The position numbers and the translations under genes were made by a program. Positions 16,591-23,153 of a stretch of 63,147 nt of DNA are shown one piece after another. Each line of letters starts with the position of its first letter. Position 1 is the stretch's first letter. Source of the DNA: RGIG7450 sp045648785. GTDB lineage: Bacteria > Bacillota > Clostridia > RUG12999. The notes under the pieces are model-generated. The model did no database searches. It was not told the origin of the DNA and saw only the letters and a list, made by a program, of their open reading frames with translations. Where the stretch lies: NCBI GenBank assembly GCA_045648785.1, contig JAZROP010000004.1:1-63147 (forward strand). The letters run 5' to 3'.

Positions 16591-17421
16591 CTAAAATTCT
16601 CTTATAAGTTTAACGACCTTGCCGAGAACTCGGCATTGTTCAAGGTCGGAGCCTTCAATTCTTTTTGTTTTGTATTCTGGGTTAATGGGGATAAGCTCCA
16701 TCCAGTCCTCTCCGAACACATAATTCACCTTTTTAACACTTGCTTCATCTCCGTTATATAATATAACCGCCAGTGTTCCAGAATCAACTGATGTGCACTT
16801 CTGAACGAGGATGCTATCGCCATCAACAAGGGTAGGGTACATTGAGTCGCCATTTACTCGAAGCATAAAGAAATCTTCTTTCGGTCTGCCGTTGAGCATA
16901 GCTACAGGTATGTCAACTATTCGCCCGGTTGGTATTTCATCCGCCATACCGTTATAGCCTGCTTTAACCGTTCCTATTTCCTCAAAAGAAACGAGACCTT
17001 CAACGGGGTATGCATTGGAAGGGAGAACATGGTTTCTTTCTAATACCTCACAGAAAAAGTTATACAGATTCTCTTCGTTGAGTTTTTTAGGCTCGTGTGA
17101 AGATGCAAGCTCATTTAAGTACACCCCAACCAAATATTCGCAAGAGACGTGTAAGCGCTCTGCAATGCCTAAAATTATTTTTTTTAATTCGGTTCCTATA
17201 ACAACATTAGAAGGGTTTATCTCCTCCCAGCCCATAAGGTAGCCAGGAGAAACATTTAGTGCGTCGGCTATTTTTTCAATTTTATCTCGACGCATATTTG
17301 CAATGTTGCCGCTTTCCCAACGCGAGACTGTAGCCTCGCTCACTCCGACTTTTTGAGCTACCTCGAACATTGTCAGATTTAGTTCCTTTCGTCTATTCTT
17401 TAGCCTTTCGCTCATGTTCAT
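16591..17421 (-). CDS. CI-like repressor: XRE HTH plus S24 peptidase domain
   Basis: 276 residues. Residues 1-62 form an XRE-type helix-turn-helix (LNLTMFEVAQKVGVSEATVSRW). The C-terminal half is a LexA/CI-type S24 domain: a probable cleavage site in TVKAGYNG, nucleophile Ser in VNGDSMYPTLVDGDSI, and the partner Lys in GDEASVKK. Such repressors hold an element silent and self-cleave on RecA filaments after DNA damage. Start ATG at 17421 is chosen for its AAGAGGTGA site four bases away; an upstream in-frame start at 17439 lies on top of that site. A 240-base leader with a 20-codon ORF separates it from its likely promoter at 17668-17696. Confidence 0.93.
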   Translation of the reverse strand: MNMSERLKNRRKELNLTMFEVAQKVGVSEATVSRWESGNIANMRRDKIEKIADALNVSPGYLMGWEEINPSNVVIGTELKKIILGIAERLHVSCEYLVGVYLNELASSHEPKKLNEENLYNFFCEVLERNHVLPSNAYPVEGLVSFEEIGTVKAGYNGMADEIPTGRIVDIPVAMLNGRPKEDFFMLRVNGDSMYPTLVDGDSILVQKCTSVDSGTLAVILYNGDEASVKKVNYVFGEDWMELIPINPEYKTKRIEGSDLEQCRVLGKVVKLIREF

Positions 17422-17432
17422 AGTATCACCTC

Positions 17433-17461
17433 TTGACATATTTAAAAAAATATGTTAATAT
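17433..17461 (+). promoter_or_regulatory. Rightward promoter facing the repressor leader (antisense)
   Basis: TTGACA (17433-17438) and TAATAT (17456-17461), 17-bp spacer. The spacer is itself an inverted repeat, ACATATTT-AAAA-AAATATGT (17437-17456), a possible operator. It would transcribe the strand opposite to the repressor leader from about 17468. Confidence 0.65.
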
Positions 17462-17473
17462 AGGTGTAGAAAA

Positions 17474-17653
17474 GGGAGCAACCCTGGTTGTTTCCGCTTA
17501 TAAACTGTTTATTTGATTAAACCGCTTACTTGGCAGAGTAGGCGGTTATTTCTTTATGTAAAGGATTATAATCATTACTAATAAAGTAAAAGATATTATC
17601 TCTTCCATAGTAACACCCCCTTCCGGTAGGTGTCGGAAACAACCGCCGCTCCC
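17474..17653 (-). ncRNA. Structured leader / possible type I toxin mRNA with facing antisense RNA
   Basis: The two ends of this segment can pair: GGTTGTTTCCG (17486-17496) with CGGAAACAACC (17634-17644), and GGGAGC (17474-17479) with GCTCCC (17648-17653). Between them are the 20-codon ORF and an 11-bp stem at 17520-17547 (AACCGCTTACT / AGTAGGCGGTT) followed by TATTTCTTT on the + strand, which would end the antisense transcript. End-to-end pairing plus a short hydrophobic ORF plus a facing antisense promoter is the plan of TxpA/RatA-type loci. It may equally be an attenuating leader of the repressor gene. Confidence 0.5.
17546..17608 (-). CDS. 20-codon hydrophobic peptide (candidate type I toxin or leader peptide)
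   Basis: Peptide MEEIISFTLLVMIIILYIKK: acidic start, a single 14-residue hydrophobic stretch and a Lys-Lys end, the shape of small membrane-damaging toxins. AAGGGGG lies seven bases before the ATG (17616-17622). It is far below usual gene-calling limits. The stop lies in the hairpin that ends the antisense RNA. Toxicity is inferred from shape and context only. Confidence 0.5.
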   Translation of the reverse strand: MEEIISFTLLVMIIILYIKK

Positions 17654-17667
17654 TTAACTACAAACAC

Positions 17668-17696
17668 ATTATAACACACGACTTGCGAAAAAGCAA
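17668..17696 (-). promoter_or_regulatory. Leftward promoter of the repressor leader
   Basis: On the - strand TTGCTT, 17-bp spacer, TATAAT. The -35 box and spacer overlap the operator palindrome at 17682-17697, so this promoter is probably autoregulated. Confidence 0.75.
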
Positions 17697-17697
17697 G
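17682..17697. promoter_or_regulatory. Operator palindrome O1
   Basis: CTTGCGAAAAAGCAAG, inverted repeat with half-site CTTGC; overlaps the leftward -35 box. An imperfect fourth site CTTGCGTAAAAGTATT overlaps the rightward -35 at 17723-17738. Confidence 0.75.
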
Positions 17698-17736
17698 TAT
17701 TTTTTGAAATATTTTTATAAAACTTGCGTAAAAGTA

Positions 17737-17765
17737 TTGACAAAGAAATTGGTTTATGATATGAT
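17737..17765 (+). promoter_or_regulatory. Rightward early promoter of the element
   Basis: TTGACA (17737-17742), 17-bp spacer, TATGAT (17760-17765). Flanked by operator sites on both sides. Confidence 0.8.
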
Positions 17766-17768
17766 AAA

Positions 17769-17784
17769 CTTGCGTAAACGCAAG
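17769..17784. promoter_or_regulatory. Operator palindrome O2
   Basis: Perfect palindrome CTTGCGTAAACGCAAG at the rightward transcription start, directly joined to AAAGGAGG, the ribosome site of the next gene. Confidence 0.8.
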
Positions 17785-17800
17785 AAAGGAGGGGCGAAAT

Positions 17801-18004
17801 ATGTTTAATCAGAAACTACTCAAGGCAAAGATTATAGAGGCTGGAACCTCTGTCAAAGAGCTTTGTAATGAATTGAGCGTGTGTGAAGCCACGTTTTATC
17901 GAAAAATATCAAGAAACGGAGATTTTACAAGGCACGAAATAAAGCAATTAGTAGATTTGCTTAATTTGTCTAACGAGGAAAGAAACAAAATTTTTTTTGC
18001 TTAA
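17801..18004 (+). CDS. Cro-like small HTH protein
   Basis: 67 residues. The helix-turn-helix SVKELCNELSVCEATFYRKI occupies residues 17-36, and the tail LVDLLNLSNEERNKIFF is typical of small phage-type Cro/DUF739-like regulators. AAAGGAGGGG precedes the ATG by eight bases. It is the first gene of the rightward transcript, opposite the CI-like gene and straight after operator O2, the place of Cro in lambda-type switches and of Str in pathogenicity islands. The function is inferred from position and fold. Confidence 0.8.
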   Translation: MFNQKLLKAKIIEAGTSVKELCNELSVCEATFYRKISRNGDFTRHEIKQLVDLLNLSNEERNKIFFA

Positions 18005-18007
18005 TAA

Positions 18008-18023
18008 CTTGCGTAAACGCAAG
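18008..18023. promoter_or_regulatory. Operator palindrome O3 inside the operon
   Basis: Second perfect copy of CTTGCGTAAACGCAAG, again joined to AAAGGAG, 239 bases downstream of O2 and in front of the Xis-like gene. No promoter is evident between O2 and O3. Confidence 0.75.
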
Positions 18024-18038
18024 AAAGGAGAATGACTA

Positions 18039-18317
18039 ATGGATTATACACCAACCACGCCGGGCAAAGATTGCTGCATACCGAAGATGCGAACAATTAA
18101 AGAGCTTGCGGCGATTGTAAAGAAATCAGACCCGGAAACAAAGCTCTCAGAGAGGGCGATAAGAACCTTAGCAAAGTCGGGAGAGTTGCCGAGCGTGCAG
18201 ATAGGAAATAAGTATTTGATTTCACTTGAGACTTTTGAGGAGTTTCTAAAAGGCAACACACAGAGGGGCAATGTCGCGGAGTCAATATGTGCTGGTATAA
18301 AGCCAGTGAGGATTTAG
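18039..18317 (+). CDS. Excisionase-like winged-helix DNA-binding protein
   Basis: 92 residues. The core TIKELAAIVKKS ... LSERAIRTLAKSGELPSVQI, then GNKYLISLETFEEFL, is the MerR-like winged helix found in excisionases and helix-turn-helix_17-type proteins: first helix, recognition helix with SGELPSVQIG wing, then a short C-terminal helix. Xis proteins bend attachment-site DNA and turn integrase toward excision; control of transcription is the alternative. AAAGGAG lies nine bases before the ATG, joined to operator O3. The N-terminal CCIPKM segment is not conserved in families I know. Confidence 0.75.
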   Translation: MDYTPTTPGKDCCIPKMRTIKELAAIVKKSDPETKLSERAIRTLAKSGELPSVQIGNKYLISLETFEEFLKGNTQRGNVAESICAGIKPVRI

Positions 18318-18333
18318 GAAGGAGAATGACAGA

Positions 18334-18594
18334 ATGAAAACAATTAAAATTGGTGGCAAGGAATATCCGATAGCCGGATATTCATCGGAATGTATTCTTG
18401 AAGATGGGACGGTGTTGAATGATATTCCGATAGCAGATATACCTATGATGTCGGACTATAAGTGGCAGCTTAATTGCCTTAATGACCGCTTGGAACATCC
18501 GGAAAAATACAGCAAAACTGAAAATGTAGAAGAAACGATTAAAAAACTTAAACAATGGCTTGCAGCTCACGAGCCGGTGGGGATGTCGTTATGA
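18334..18594 (+). CDS. Hypothetical protein of the element (86 aa)
   Basis: Cytoplasmic, no family recognised. The N-terminus MKTIKIGGKEYPIAGYSS followed by ECILEDGTVLNDIPIADIPM reads like a small beta-sandwich; residues 48-80 are a predicted helix pair rich in Lys and Glu (YSKTENVEETIKKLKQWLAA). AAGGAG lies nine bases before the ATG. The stop overlaps the next start as ATGA (18591-18594), so the two are translationally coupled. It belongs to the rightward early operon between xis and the helicase gene. Confidence 0.7.
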   Translation: MKTIKIGGKEYPIAGYSSECILEDGTVLNDIPIADIPMMSDYKWQLNCLNDRLEHPEKYSKTENVEETIKKLKQWLAAHEPVGMSL

Positions 18595-18743
18595 CAATAG
18601 CATTATACATACTTTTACTTGCCGGGACCTATTATTTCGGACAAGCCTATGGAGATATAACGCCATTTGTGGCGGTTCTGATGGGCGGACTTATAGCCGC
18701 TTTTGCAATGATTAAAGAAAGGAAGAAAGGAGCTGATGATTGA
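18591..18743 (+). CDS. Small two-helix membrane protein
   Basis: 50 residues from the ATG at 18591, which overlaps the previous stop as ATGA. Residues 2-17 (TIALYILLLAGTYYFG) and 23-41 (FVAVLMGGLIAAFAMI) are hydrophobic and would span the membrane as a hairpin, followed by a basic tail (KERKKGADD). No family recognised. The next gene starts on its last base (TGATG at 18741-18745). A longer in-frame reading from 18555 lacks a ribosome site and only adds a fragment of the previous gene in another frame. Confidence 0.65.
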   Translation: MTIALYILLLAGTYYFGQAYGDITPFVAVLMGGLIAAFAMIKERKKGADD

Positions 18744-18913
18744 TGTATTATTATACTTGCCCGGACTGCCATAGTAATCTCGACCCCGGAGAGGTTTGTG
18801 ATTGCAAAAAAGAAAAGCAGCCCCCGGAGAAAGAGTGCTGCTTTTCAAGTCAAGTGCTACAAGGTGATGGAACCACCTGTATTAACAAGACTATTATATC
18901 ACAAAACAAGTAA
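18743..18913 (+). CDS. Small cysteine-rich zinc-ribbon-like protein (56 aa)
   Basis: Begins MYYYTCPDCHSNLDPGEVCD, giving Cys-x2-His/Cys pairs (C6, C9, C19, C21) typical of the very small zinc-knuckle proteins common in Clostridial prophages, followed by KKEKQPPEKECC. The remainder is polar. Start ATG overlaps the previous TGA by one base and AGGAGCTGATG lies just upstream. Function unknown; such proteins may bind nucleic acid or protein. Two further bases of support are its operon position and the intact frame to TAA at 18911. Confidence 0.7.
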   Translation: MYYYTCPDCHSNLDPGEVCDCKKEKQPPEKECCFSSQVLQGDGTTCINKTIISQNK

Positions 18914-18942
18914 GCAGTCAAGTTGCTATAAGGGAGAACATA

Positions 18943-20112
18943 ATGGATTTAAAACAGTTAGAAGAGTTAAGTAAAAATATCCCGGAAGCAGATAGGGATT
19001 TTATACTTGAATATGTTGCCAAAAATGGAATGGAAGGCTTTAATCAGCAGGTTAAAGCCTTTAATGGCATAATTCAACTGTCAGGCATAGAAAGTGCAGG
19101 GACAGAATGGTTATGGAAACCATACATTCCACGTGGAAAGGTAACAATCATATCTGCAGACCCAGGAACCGGAAAAACATACTTTTGTCTGTATTTGGCA
19201 GCGGCAGTATCAACGGGCAGACCATTTTACGGACAACTGCCCGACTTGATAAGAGAACCGGCGAATGTTATATATCAGACCGCCGAGGACGGCATAGCAG
19301 ACACGATAAAACCAAGGCTTGAGCCGATGCAGCCCGACTTTAGCAAAATATACATAATTGACGAGAGCAACGAGGGGTTGAGCTTATCTGATGACCGCAT
19401 TGAGTTTTATATGAGCATATACCGCCCTGCGCTTATGATATTTGACCCCCTGCAGGCATACCTCGGAGCGGATGTGGATATGCATAGGGCAAACGAGGTG
19501 CGCCCCATCCTGTCGAAAATAGGGCATTTAGCGGAAAGATATGAGTGCGCAATAGTTTTTGTCATGCACAATAGTAAAATGGGTTCAAATAAAGCCTTGT
19601 ACCGTGCGTTAGGTTCAATGGATATACCTGCTATTGCCCGTAGTATGCTTGTAATGGCTAAAAACCCGGAGAACGAAGAACAAAAACTCATTTGTCATGA
19701 GAAATCAAGCCTTGCCCGGCACGGTAAGTCTATCCTTATGAGAATAGCTCCAGAACAGGATGGAGTTGTATTTGACGGGTTTACCGACCTTAAGGCAGAC
19801 GATATTTTAACCCCTGCCAAGGATGGACGGAACAAGCCGAGCGTTAAAAAGGACGAGGTTGAAGACAAGCTTGTGGAGCTTCTGTTCTCCAATGACGGAG
19901 CGGTGAGCCTCGAACAAGTTGAGGAGCTGCAGAGGGAATGTGGTTGGGGTAAAAGTACCTTGTATAATGTTAAATGCGAATTAAAACTTAAATCTGTAGT
20001 TACCGGCTTTGGGAATTATAAGAAATCGTGGTGGCTATTGCCGGATAAGGACGTGCGAAAGTTTAAGGAACAGCTTAAGAAAATCGAGGGACAAACTGCA
20101 ATAAATTCATAA
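18943..20112 (+). CDS. RepA-like AAA/RecA-fold ATPase (replicative helicase type)
   Basis: 389 residues. After an N-terminal helical part, IPRGKVTIISADPGTGKTYF (about 61-80) gives a RecA-like Walker A, and LMIFDPLQAYLGADVD (about 164-179) a Walker B with the DPL signature of the AAA_25/RepA helicase family; VFVMHNSK follows as the sensor His-Asn. The C-terminal 90 residues resemble a winged helix (SLEQVEELQRECGWGKSTLY). RSF1010 RepA-like proteins unwind an iteron-type origin in plasmids and are used by many integrated elements. The iteron cluster begins 11 bases after its stop, which supports a replication role. Confidence 0.87.
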   Translation: MDLKQLEELSKNIPEADRDFILEYVAKNGMEGFNQQVKAFNGIIQLSGIESAGTEWLWKPYIPRGKVTIISADPGTGKTYFCLYLAAAVSTGRPFYGQLPDLIREPANVIYQTAEDGIADTIKPRLEPMQPDFSKIYIIDESNEGLSLSDDRIEFYMSIYRPALMIFDPLQAYLGADVDMHRANEVRPILSKIGHLAERYECAIVFVMHNSKMGSNKALYRALGSMDIPAIARSMLVMAKNPENEEQKLICHEKSSLARHGKSILMRIAPEQDGVVFDGFTDLKADDILTPAKDGRNKPSVKKDEVEDKLVELLFSNDGAVSLEQVEELQRECGWGKSTLYNVKCELKLKSVVTGFGNYKKSWWLLPDKDVRKFKEQLKKIEGQTAINS

Positions 20113-20122
20113 ACTCTTATTT

Positions 20123-20341
20123 TGGAAAATTGGGAAATAAAAAAGACAAAATTCCCACTATCTCTTAAGAACAATATTTTATTTTGGAAAATTGATTAAA
20201 AGTGTTTATTTATGCGGTCATTTACAATTTTCCATGTAGTGTTTCTATTTTGGAAAATTGACAATCTTCCAGTACACCAATTTTCCAATCGTGGAAAATT
20301 GATAACAGACTTTATTTATGCAGTTTTCTTTCAATTTTCCA
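20123..20341. repeat. Iteron cluster, candidate replication origin of the element
   Basis: Seven copies of the 10-mer TGGAAAATTG: four direct (20123, 20185, 20251, 20292) and three inverted (20225, 20278, 20332). Two of them form the palindrome CAATTTTCCA-ATCG-TGGAAAATTG (20278-20301). A larger unit, iteron + TTTATTTATGC + inverted iteron, occurs twice (20185-20234 and 20292-20341). The spacer is AT-rich and ends in a GC-alternating tract (CACGCGCACGCGCGCG, from 20362). The 287-base gap holds no gene. Confidence 0.8.
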
Positions 20342-20399
20342 TTATAACTTTATTTCCCTTTCACGCGCACGCGCGCGAGGGAGAAAGCAGGGTGTTCTG

Positions 20400-20642
20400 A
20401 TGATAGAAGAAATTAAAAAGACAACATACAAATTTACGCAGCGTATTGCAAAGGGCGAAGATGCGCATGGTGAGTATTTGAATTGGTTCGCATCCTTGCC
20501 GGCAGAGTTTAAAGATTATGCCCGGAACGTATATGAGATATTTGAGCAATTAAGCTTTGGGCATATATCAGTTGAGGATGCAAAAATTAAATGGCTTAAA
20601 ATAACGGCCGAGCTGAAAGAGGTGAATCGACATGACGGGTAA
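20400..20642 (+). CDS. Hypothetical protein of the element (80 aa)
   Basis: Mostly helical and charged: IEEIKKTTYKFTQRIAKGED, then YARNVYEIFEQLSFGHISVE and AKIKWLKITAELKEVN. No family recognised and no membrane segment. The start is ATG at 20400, with GGGTGTT or GAGGGAG upstream (weak spacing). The stop overlaps the next start by 11 bases, so it is the first gene of a new tightly packed group after the origin. Some phage proteins of unknown role have this pattern. Confidence 0.6.
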   Translation: MIEEIKKTTYKFTQRIAKGEDAHGEYLNWFASLPAEFKDYARNVYEIFEQLSFGHISVEDAKIKWLKITAELKEVNRHDG

Positions 20643-20973
20643 AGAGGCAAAAAATGCATATATGCGAGAGTATAACAGAATCCGGAGAGATAAAGAAAAG
20701 GCAGCTGAATATAACAGAAAATGGCGCCGCAGGAATCCGAATAAGGTTAAGGAGTACCAAGAACGGTATTGGGAGAATAAGGCGGCCCTGATGAGTGAGC
20801 ATAAGACCAACCTTGAGCGTATTAAAAATATGTCCACTGCCAAACTTGCCGAAATAATTAAGTGTCCGCACGAAGGTAAGCCAGATGTATTAAACAGTTA
20901 TTGCTCGCAGTATAGAAGCTGCTCTGACTGCACACGGGCATGGCTTGAAAGAGAGGCCGACAATGGCAAATAA
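20632..20973 (+). CDS. Basic cysteine-containing phage-type protein
   Basis: 113 residues. Residues 1-60 are very basic and Tyr/Arg-rich (AYMREYNRIRRDKEKAAEYN, WRRRNPNKVKEYQERYW), a pattern seen in phage proteins next to HNH nucleases and DNA-binding factors. Residues 78-103 hold CPHE ... NSYCSQYRSCSDCTRAW, four cysteines with spacing suggestive of one metal site. GAGGTGAATCGAC precedes the ATG. It overlaps both neighbours by 11 bases. Nucleic-acid binding is likely; the exact function is unknown. No HNH catalytic motif is visible. Confidence 0.6.
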   Translation: MTGKEAKNAYMREYNRIRRDKEKAAEYNRKWRRRNPNKVKEYQERYWENKAALMSEHKTNLERIKNMSTAKLAEIIKCPHEGKPDVLNSYCSQYRSCSDCTRAWLEREADNGK

Positions 20974-21313
20974 ACAGAACTTAAAACCACAGGCGCATAA
21001 ATTAACTGTCGAAGAACAGTCGAGAGGCGGCAAACGGTCGGCACAGGTAAGGGCTCAAAAGAAAAAGTTTAAAGAGCTTGTCGAAATAGCTCTGTCAGCA
21101 GAAAACAATGATAAAAGTTTGATTGAAATTGCCAAAGCATACGGAATTGAAAGCGTTGATAATAAAAGCATGACTGTTTTAGGGTTGATAAGGGCAGCAG
21201 TCGGCGGAAATGTATCAGCCTTTGACAGGTTATGCGAGCTTATCGGAGAATCACCCGGACGTGATACCGAAGATGCCTTCCGTATGTTGGTTGATGCAAT
21301 TAAAACTATTTGA
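20963..21313 (+). CDS. Phage-type protein with basic N-terminus (possible terminase-like/DUF5681-like)
   Basis: 116 residues from ATG 20963 (MANKQNLKP), which overlaps the previous stop by 11 bases; a longer reading from 20945 has no better ribosome site. It opens with a basic segment (SRGGKRSAQVRAQKKKFKEL) and ends with VLGLIRAAVGGNVSAFDRLC and ELIGESPG, a pattern seen in short phage proteins of the Arg-Gly-Gly-Lys type that precede packaging or structural genes. Function is not established. It is the last gene before a short 80-base gap with no gene. Confidence 0.6.
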   Translation: MANKQNLKPQAHKLTVEEQSRGGKRSAQVRAQKKKFKELVEIALSAENNDKSLIEIAKAYGIESVDNKSMTVLGLIRAAVGGNVSAFDRLCELIGESPGRDTEDAFRMLVDAIKTI

Positions 21314-21395
21314 CGGGGGTGATTATCAAAATCAGGGCAGATATTAAAACCAGACAAAACCAGATAAAATTTTATTAAACGAAAGGTGATTAAAA

Positions 21396-22067
21396 ATGAA
21401 AGTGAACCATGAACAGACAAAAAACAAAATACTTGACATCTGCAGAGTGTTAAGAGACCAGGCGAATTATGCCAAGGCGTTCCGCCAGGAGTCGAAAAAG
21501 GTAATTGATGATGAAATGCTTGCGCAGAAATACAAGAACGACAAGCTTGCTCAGCTGCGTGAGGCATATAATGCCAAGTATAACGAAACAAAGGACAAAG
21601 TTGTAAAAATGCTCGGAGAGATTGCCGAAATCGAACTCGAGCAGGAAAAAATCCTTGAACTCGACGTTCCGGAGTTTTCAAATACTCTTGCAACTATTAA
21701 CGCAGCACAGGGCAAGCTCCCTGCAGATGTAATAGAGGGTATTAAATTAAACTTTGCCGGACAGTACCAGGCATTACTTGCAATCAAAGCAGCGTTTGAA
21801 CGCTATGAGGTTGATTTGGCGCCGTACAGTTATGAAAAATATGTAACAAGTGTTGCTTTTGCTATCAGATCTCTGGAGAATGCTGCGGCCAATATCGAGC
21901 AGGACGAGGTCAGCACAGTTTTAAGCCTCAAGCGCTTATTTGATGATGTGCTTAAATTCGGCAAAATCAGAGGCATTACTTTTACACCGGACCAAGAGAC
22001 CTTTGGAGAGTTTGACGAAGAGGAAGAAAACCTTCTCGCACGTCGCGCAATGGGACTGATTGATTAA
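21396..22067 (+). CDS. Helical protein of unknown function, paralogue A
   Basis: 223 residues, acidic, almost all helical, cytoplasmic. Coiled-coil propensity is high over residues 30-90 (KYKNDKLAQLREAYNAKYNE). It resembles the protein at 23843-24511 in length and layout: both open with NHxxTK followed by a hydrophobic helix, share a central segment (FAGQYQALLAIKAAFERY versus FKGYYLALRYLKSLFEK) and end in a short acidic tail. GAAAGGTGATT precedes the ATG. No family recognised; a scaffold-like or capsid-interference protein is possible but unproven. Confidence 0.65.
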   Translation: MKVNHEQTKNKILDICRVLRDQANYAKAFRQESKKVIDDEMLAQKYKNDKLAQLREAYNAKYNETKDKVVKMLGEIAEIELEQEKILELDVPEFSNTLATINAAQGKLPADVIEGIKLNFAGQYQALLAIKAAFERYEVDLAPYSYEKYVTSVAFAIRSLENAAANIEQDEVSTVLSLKRLFDDVLKFGKIRGITFTPDQETFGEFDEEEENLLARRAMGLID

Positions 22068-22100
22068 CATAAACCTGAAAAAACCTGAAACATAGAAAAC

Positions 22101-22130
22101 CGCTCCCGTCCGTTCATCAGGATGGGAGCG
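22101..22130 (+). other. Hairpin between paralogue A and the sigma-like gene
   Basis: CGCTCCC / GGGAGCG arms (22101-22107, 22124-22130) with a partly paired inner loop. The following TTAAAG is a poor T-tract, so it may only weaken read-through. Confidence 0.45.
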
Positions 22131-22202
22131 TTAAAGAAAAATGATATTAAATATGCCAAATGCATTAGCACCATTTATTATTATATCATAAGGCGGTGTA
22201 AA

Positions 22203-22952
22203 ATGCAAATGACAAATGAAGAACTTGCCATAAGGATAGAAAACGGAGAGCCTGAGCTCATGACGGACCTGTATAATAACTGCCGGCGACTTCTCGGAAT
22301 GGTTGCATTGAGGTATTATAACCAGTATCCTTCCAGGTGCGCAGAGTGCGGAATAGAAATTACTGACCTTATAAACGAAAGTTATTTTGCCCTGCCGGCA
22401 GCAGTAAAGGCATATTGTGCAAGTGACAGGGAGTATAAATTTACGGCTTTTCTCCGCTATCCGTTGGCAAAAATATTTAATCAGCTTTTAGGGTTCAGAA
22501 CAAAGCAAGGTCAGGCAGAGCCTTTAAACCATTGCCGGAGTCTTGATGAACCTATTCCTGGAGCGAATGATTTAACCTATGGCGATATGGTTGAGGACAT
22601 AAGTGCAGCGGAAATATATGAGGAAGTCGAAAAACGCGCCGATTTTGTCACGCTTTATGAAGAAATGGAAAAGTTATCAGATAAAGAGCAAGACGTCCTT
22701 AAACGGCATTATTTTGAAAATGAGACCTTTTCAAATATAGCCCGCTCCGACGGTGTTTCAAACAATGCTATTCAGCAGCACAAAGTCAAGGCGCTCCGAA
22801 AGCTCCGCAAGAGTAAGCGGATGCGTGACTGTTACTATGTTAACTACAGTGCGCTTGCTTATAGACATGTAGGCCATAGTGAGTTTGCCCGGACATGGAC
22901 TAGCTCTACTGAATGGGCCGCATTAAAGGCTATGCCAGGTAAATCTGATTAA
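22203..22952 (+). CDS. Sigma-70-like regulator of phage type
   Basis: 249 residues. Region-2-like part at about 30-110 (MVALRYYNQYPSRCAECGIE ... FTAFLRYPLAKIFNQL), then a clear region-4 helix-turn-helix at about 155-200 (LSDKEQDVLKRHYFENETFS, then NIARSDGVSNNAIQQHKVKA). Start ATG at 22203 (MQMTNEEL) has GGCGGTG seven bases upstream; a longer in-frame reading from 22122 lacks one. Phage sigma-like factors in Firmicutes switch on late and packaging genes. Here it sits directly before the terminase small subunit, so it may drive the packaging group or act on helper-phage promoters. Confidence 0.8.
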   Translation: MQMTNEELAIRIENGEPELMTDLYNNCRRLLGMVALRYYNQYPSRCAECGIEITDLINESYFALPAAVKAYCASDREYKFTAFLRYPLAKIFNQLLGFRTKQGQAEPLNHCRSLDEPIPGANDLTYGDMVEDISAAEIYEEVEKRADFVTLYEEMEKLSDKEQDVLKRHYFENETFSNIARSDGVSNNAIQQHKVKALRKLRKSKRMRDCYYVNYSALAYRHVGHSEFARTWTSSTEWAALKAMPGKSD

Positions 22953-22967
22953 AGAAAGGTAATTGAT

Positions 22968-23153
22968 ATGGAAAAAAACAAAACCCATATAAACAAAGAA
23001 ATGATGCTGCAGGAAATTGAAAGGGATTTCGGGCTTGATGTAAGCGGCATAGTTTCGGCAAAGATTATAGGCAAAATCATTGACCTTATAAACAAAGCTT
23101 ATGCTAAAGGATATGCTGCAGGAAAAAGTGAGGTGAGCTCTGTTGACAGATAA
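22968..23153 (+). CDS. Small hypothetical protein upstream of terS
   Basis: 61 residues, soluble. INKEMMLQEIERDFGLDVSG then IVSAKIIGKIIDLINKAYAK and GYAAGKSE are amphipathic helices. No family recognised. AGAAAGG lies eight bases before the ATG. Its last 11 bases overlap the TTG start of terS, and its final codons include the terS ribosome site, so the pair is translationally coupled; a role in packaging is possible by position. Confidence 0.6.
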   Translation: MEKNKTHINKEMMLQEIERDFGLDVSGIVSAKIIGKIIDLINKAYAKGYAAGKSEVSSVDR

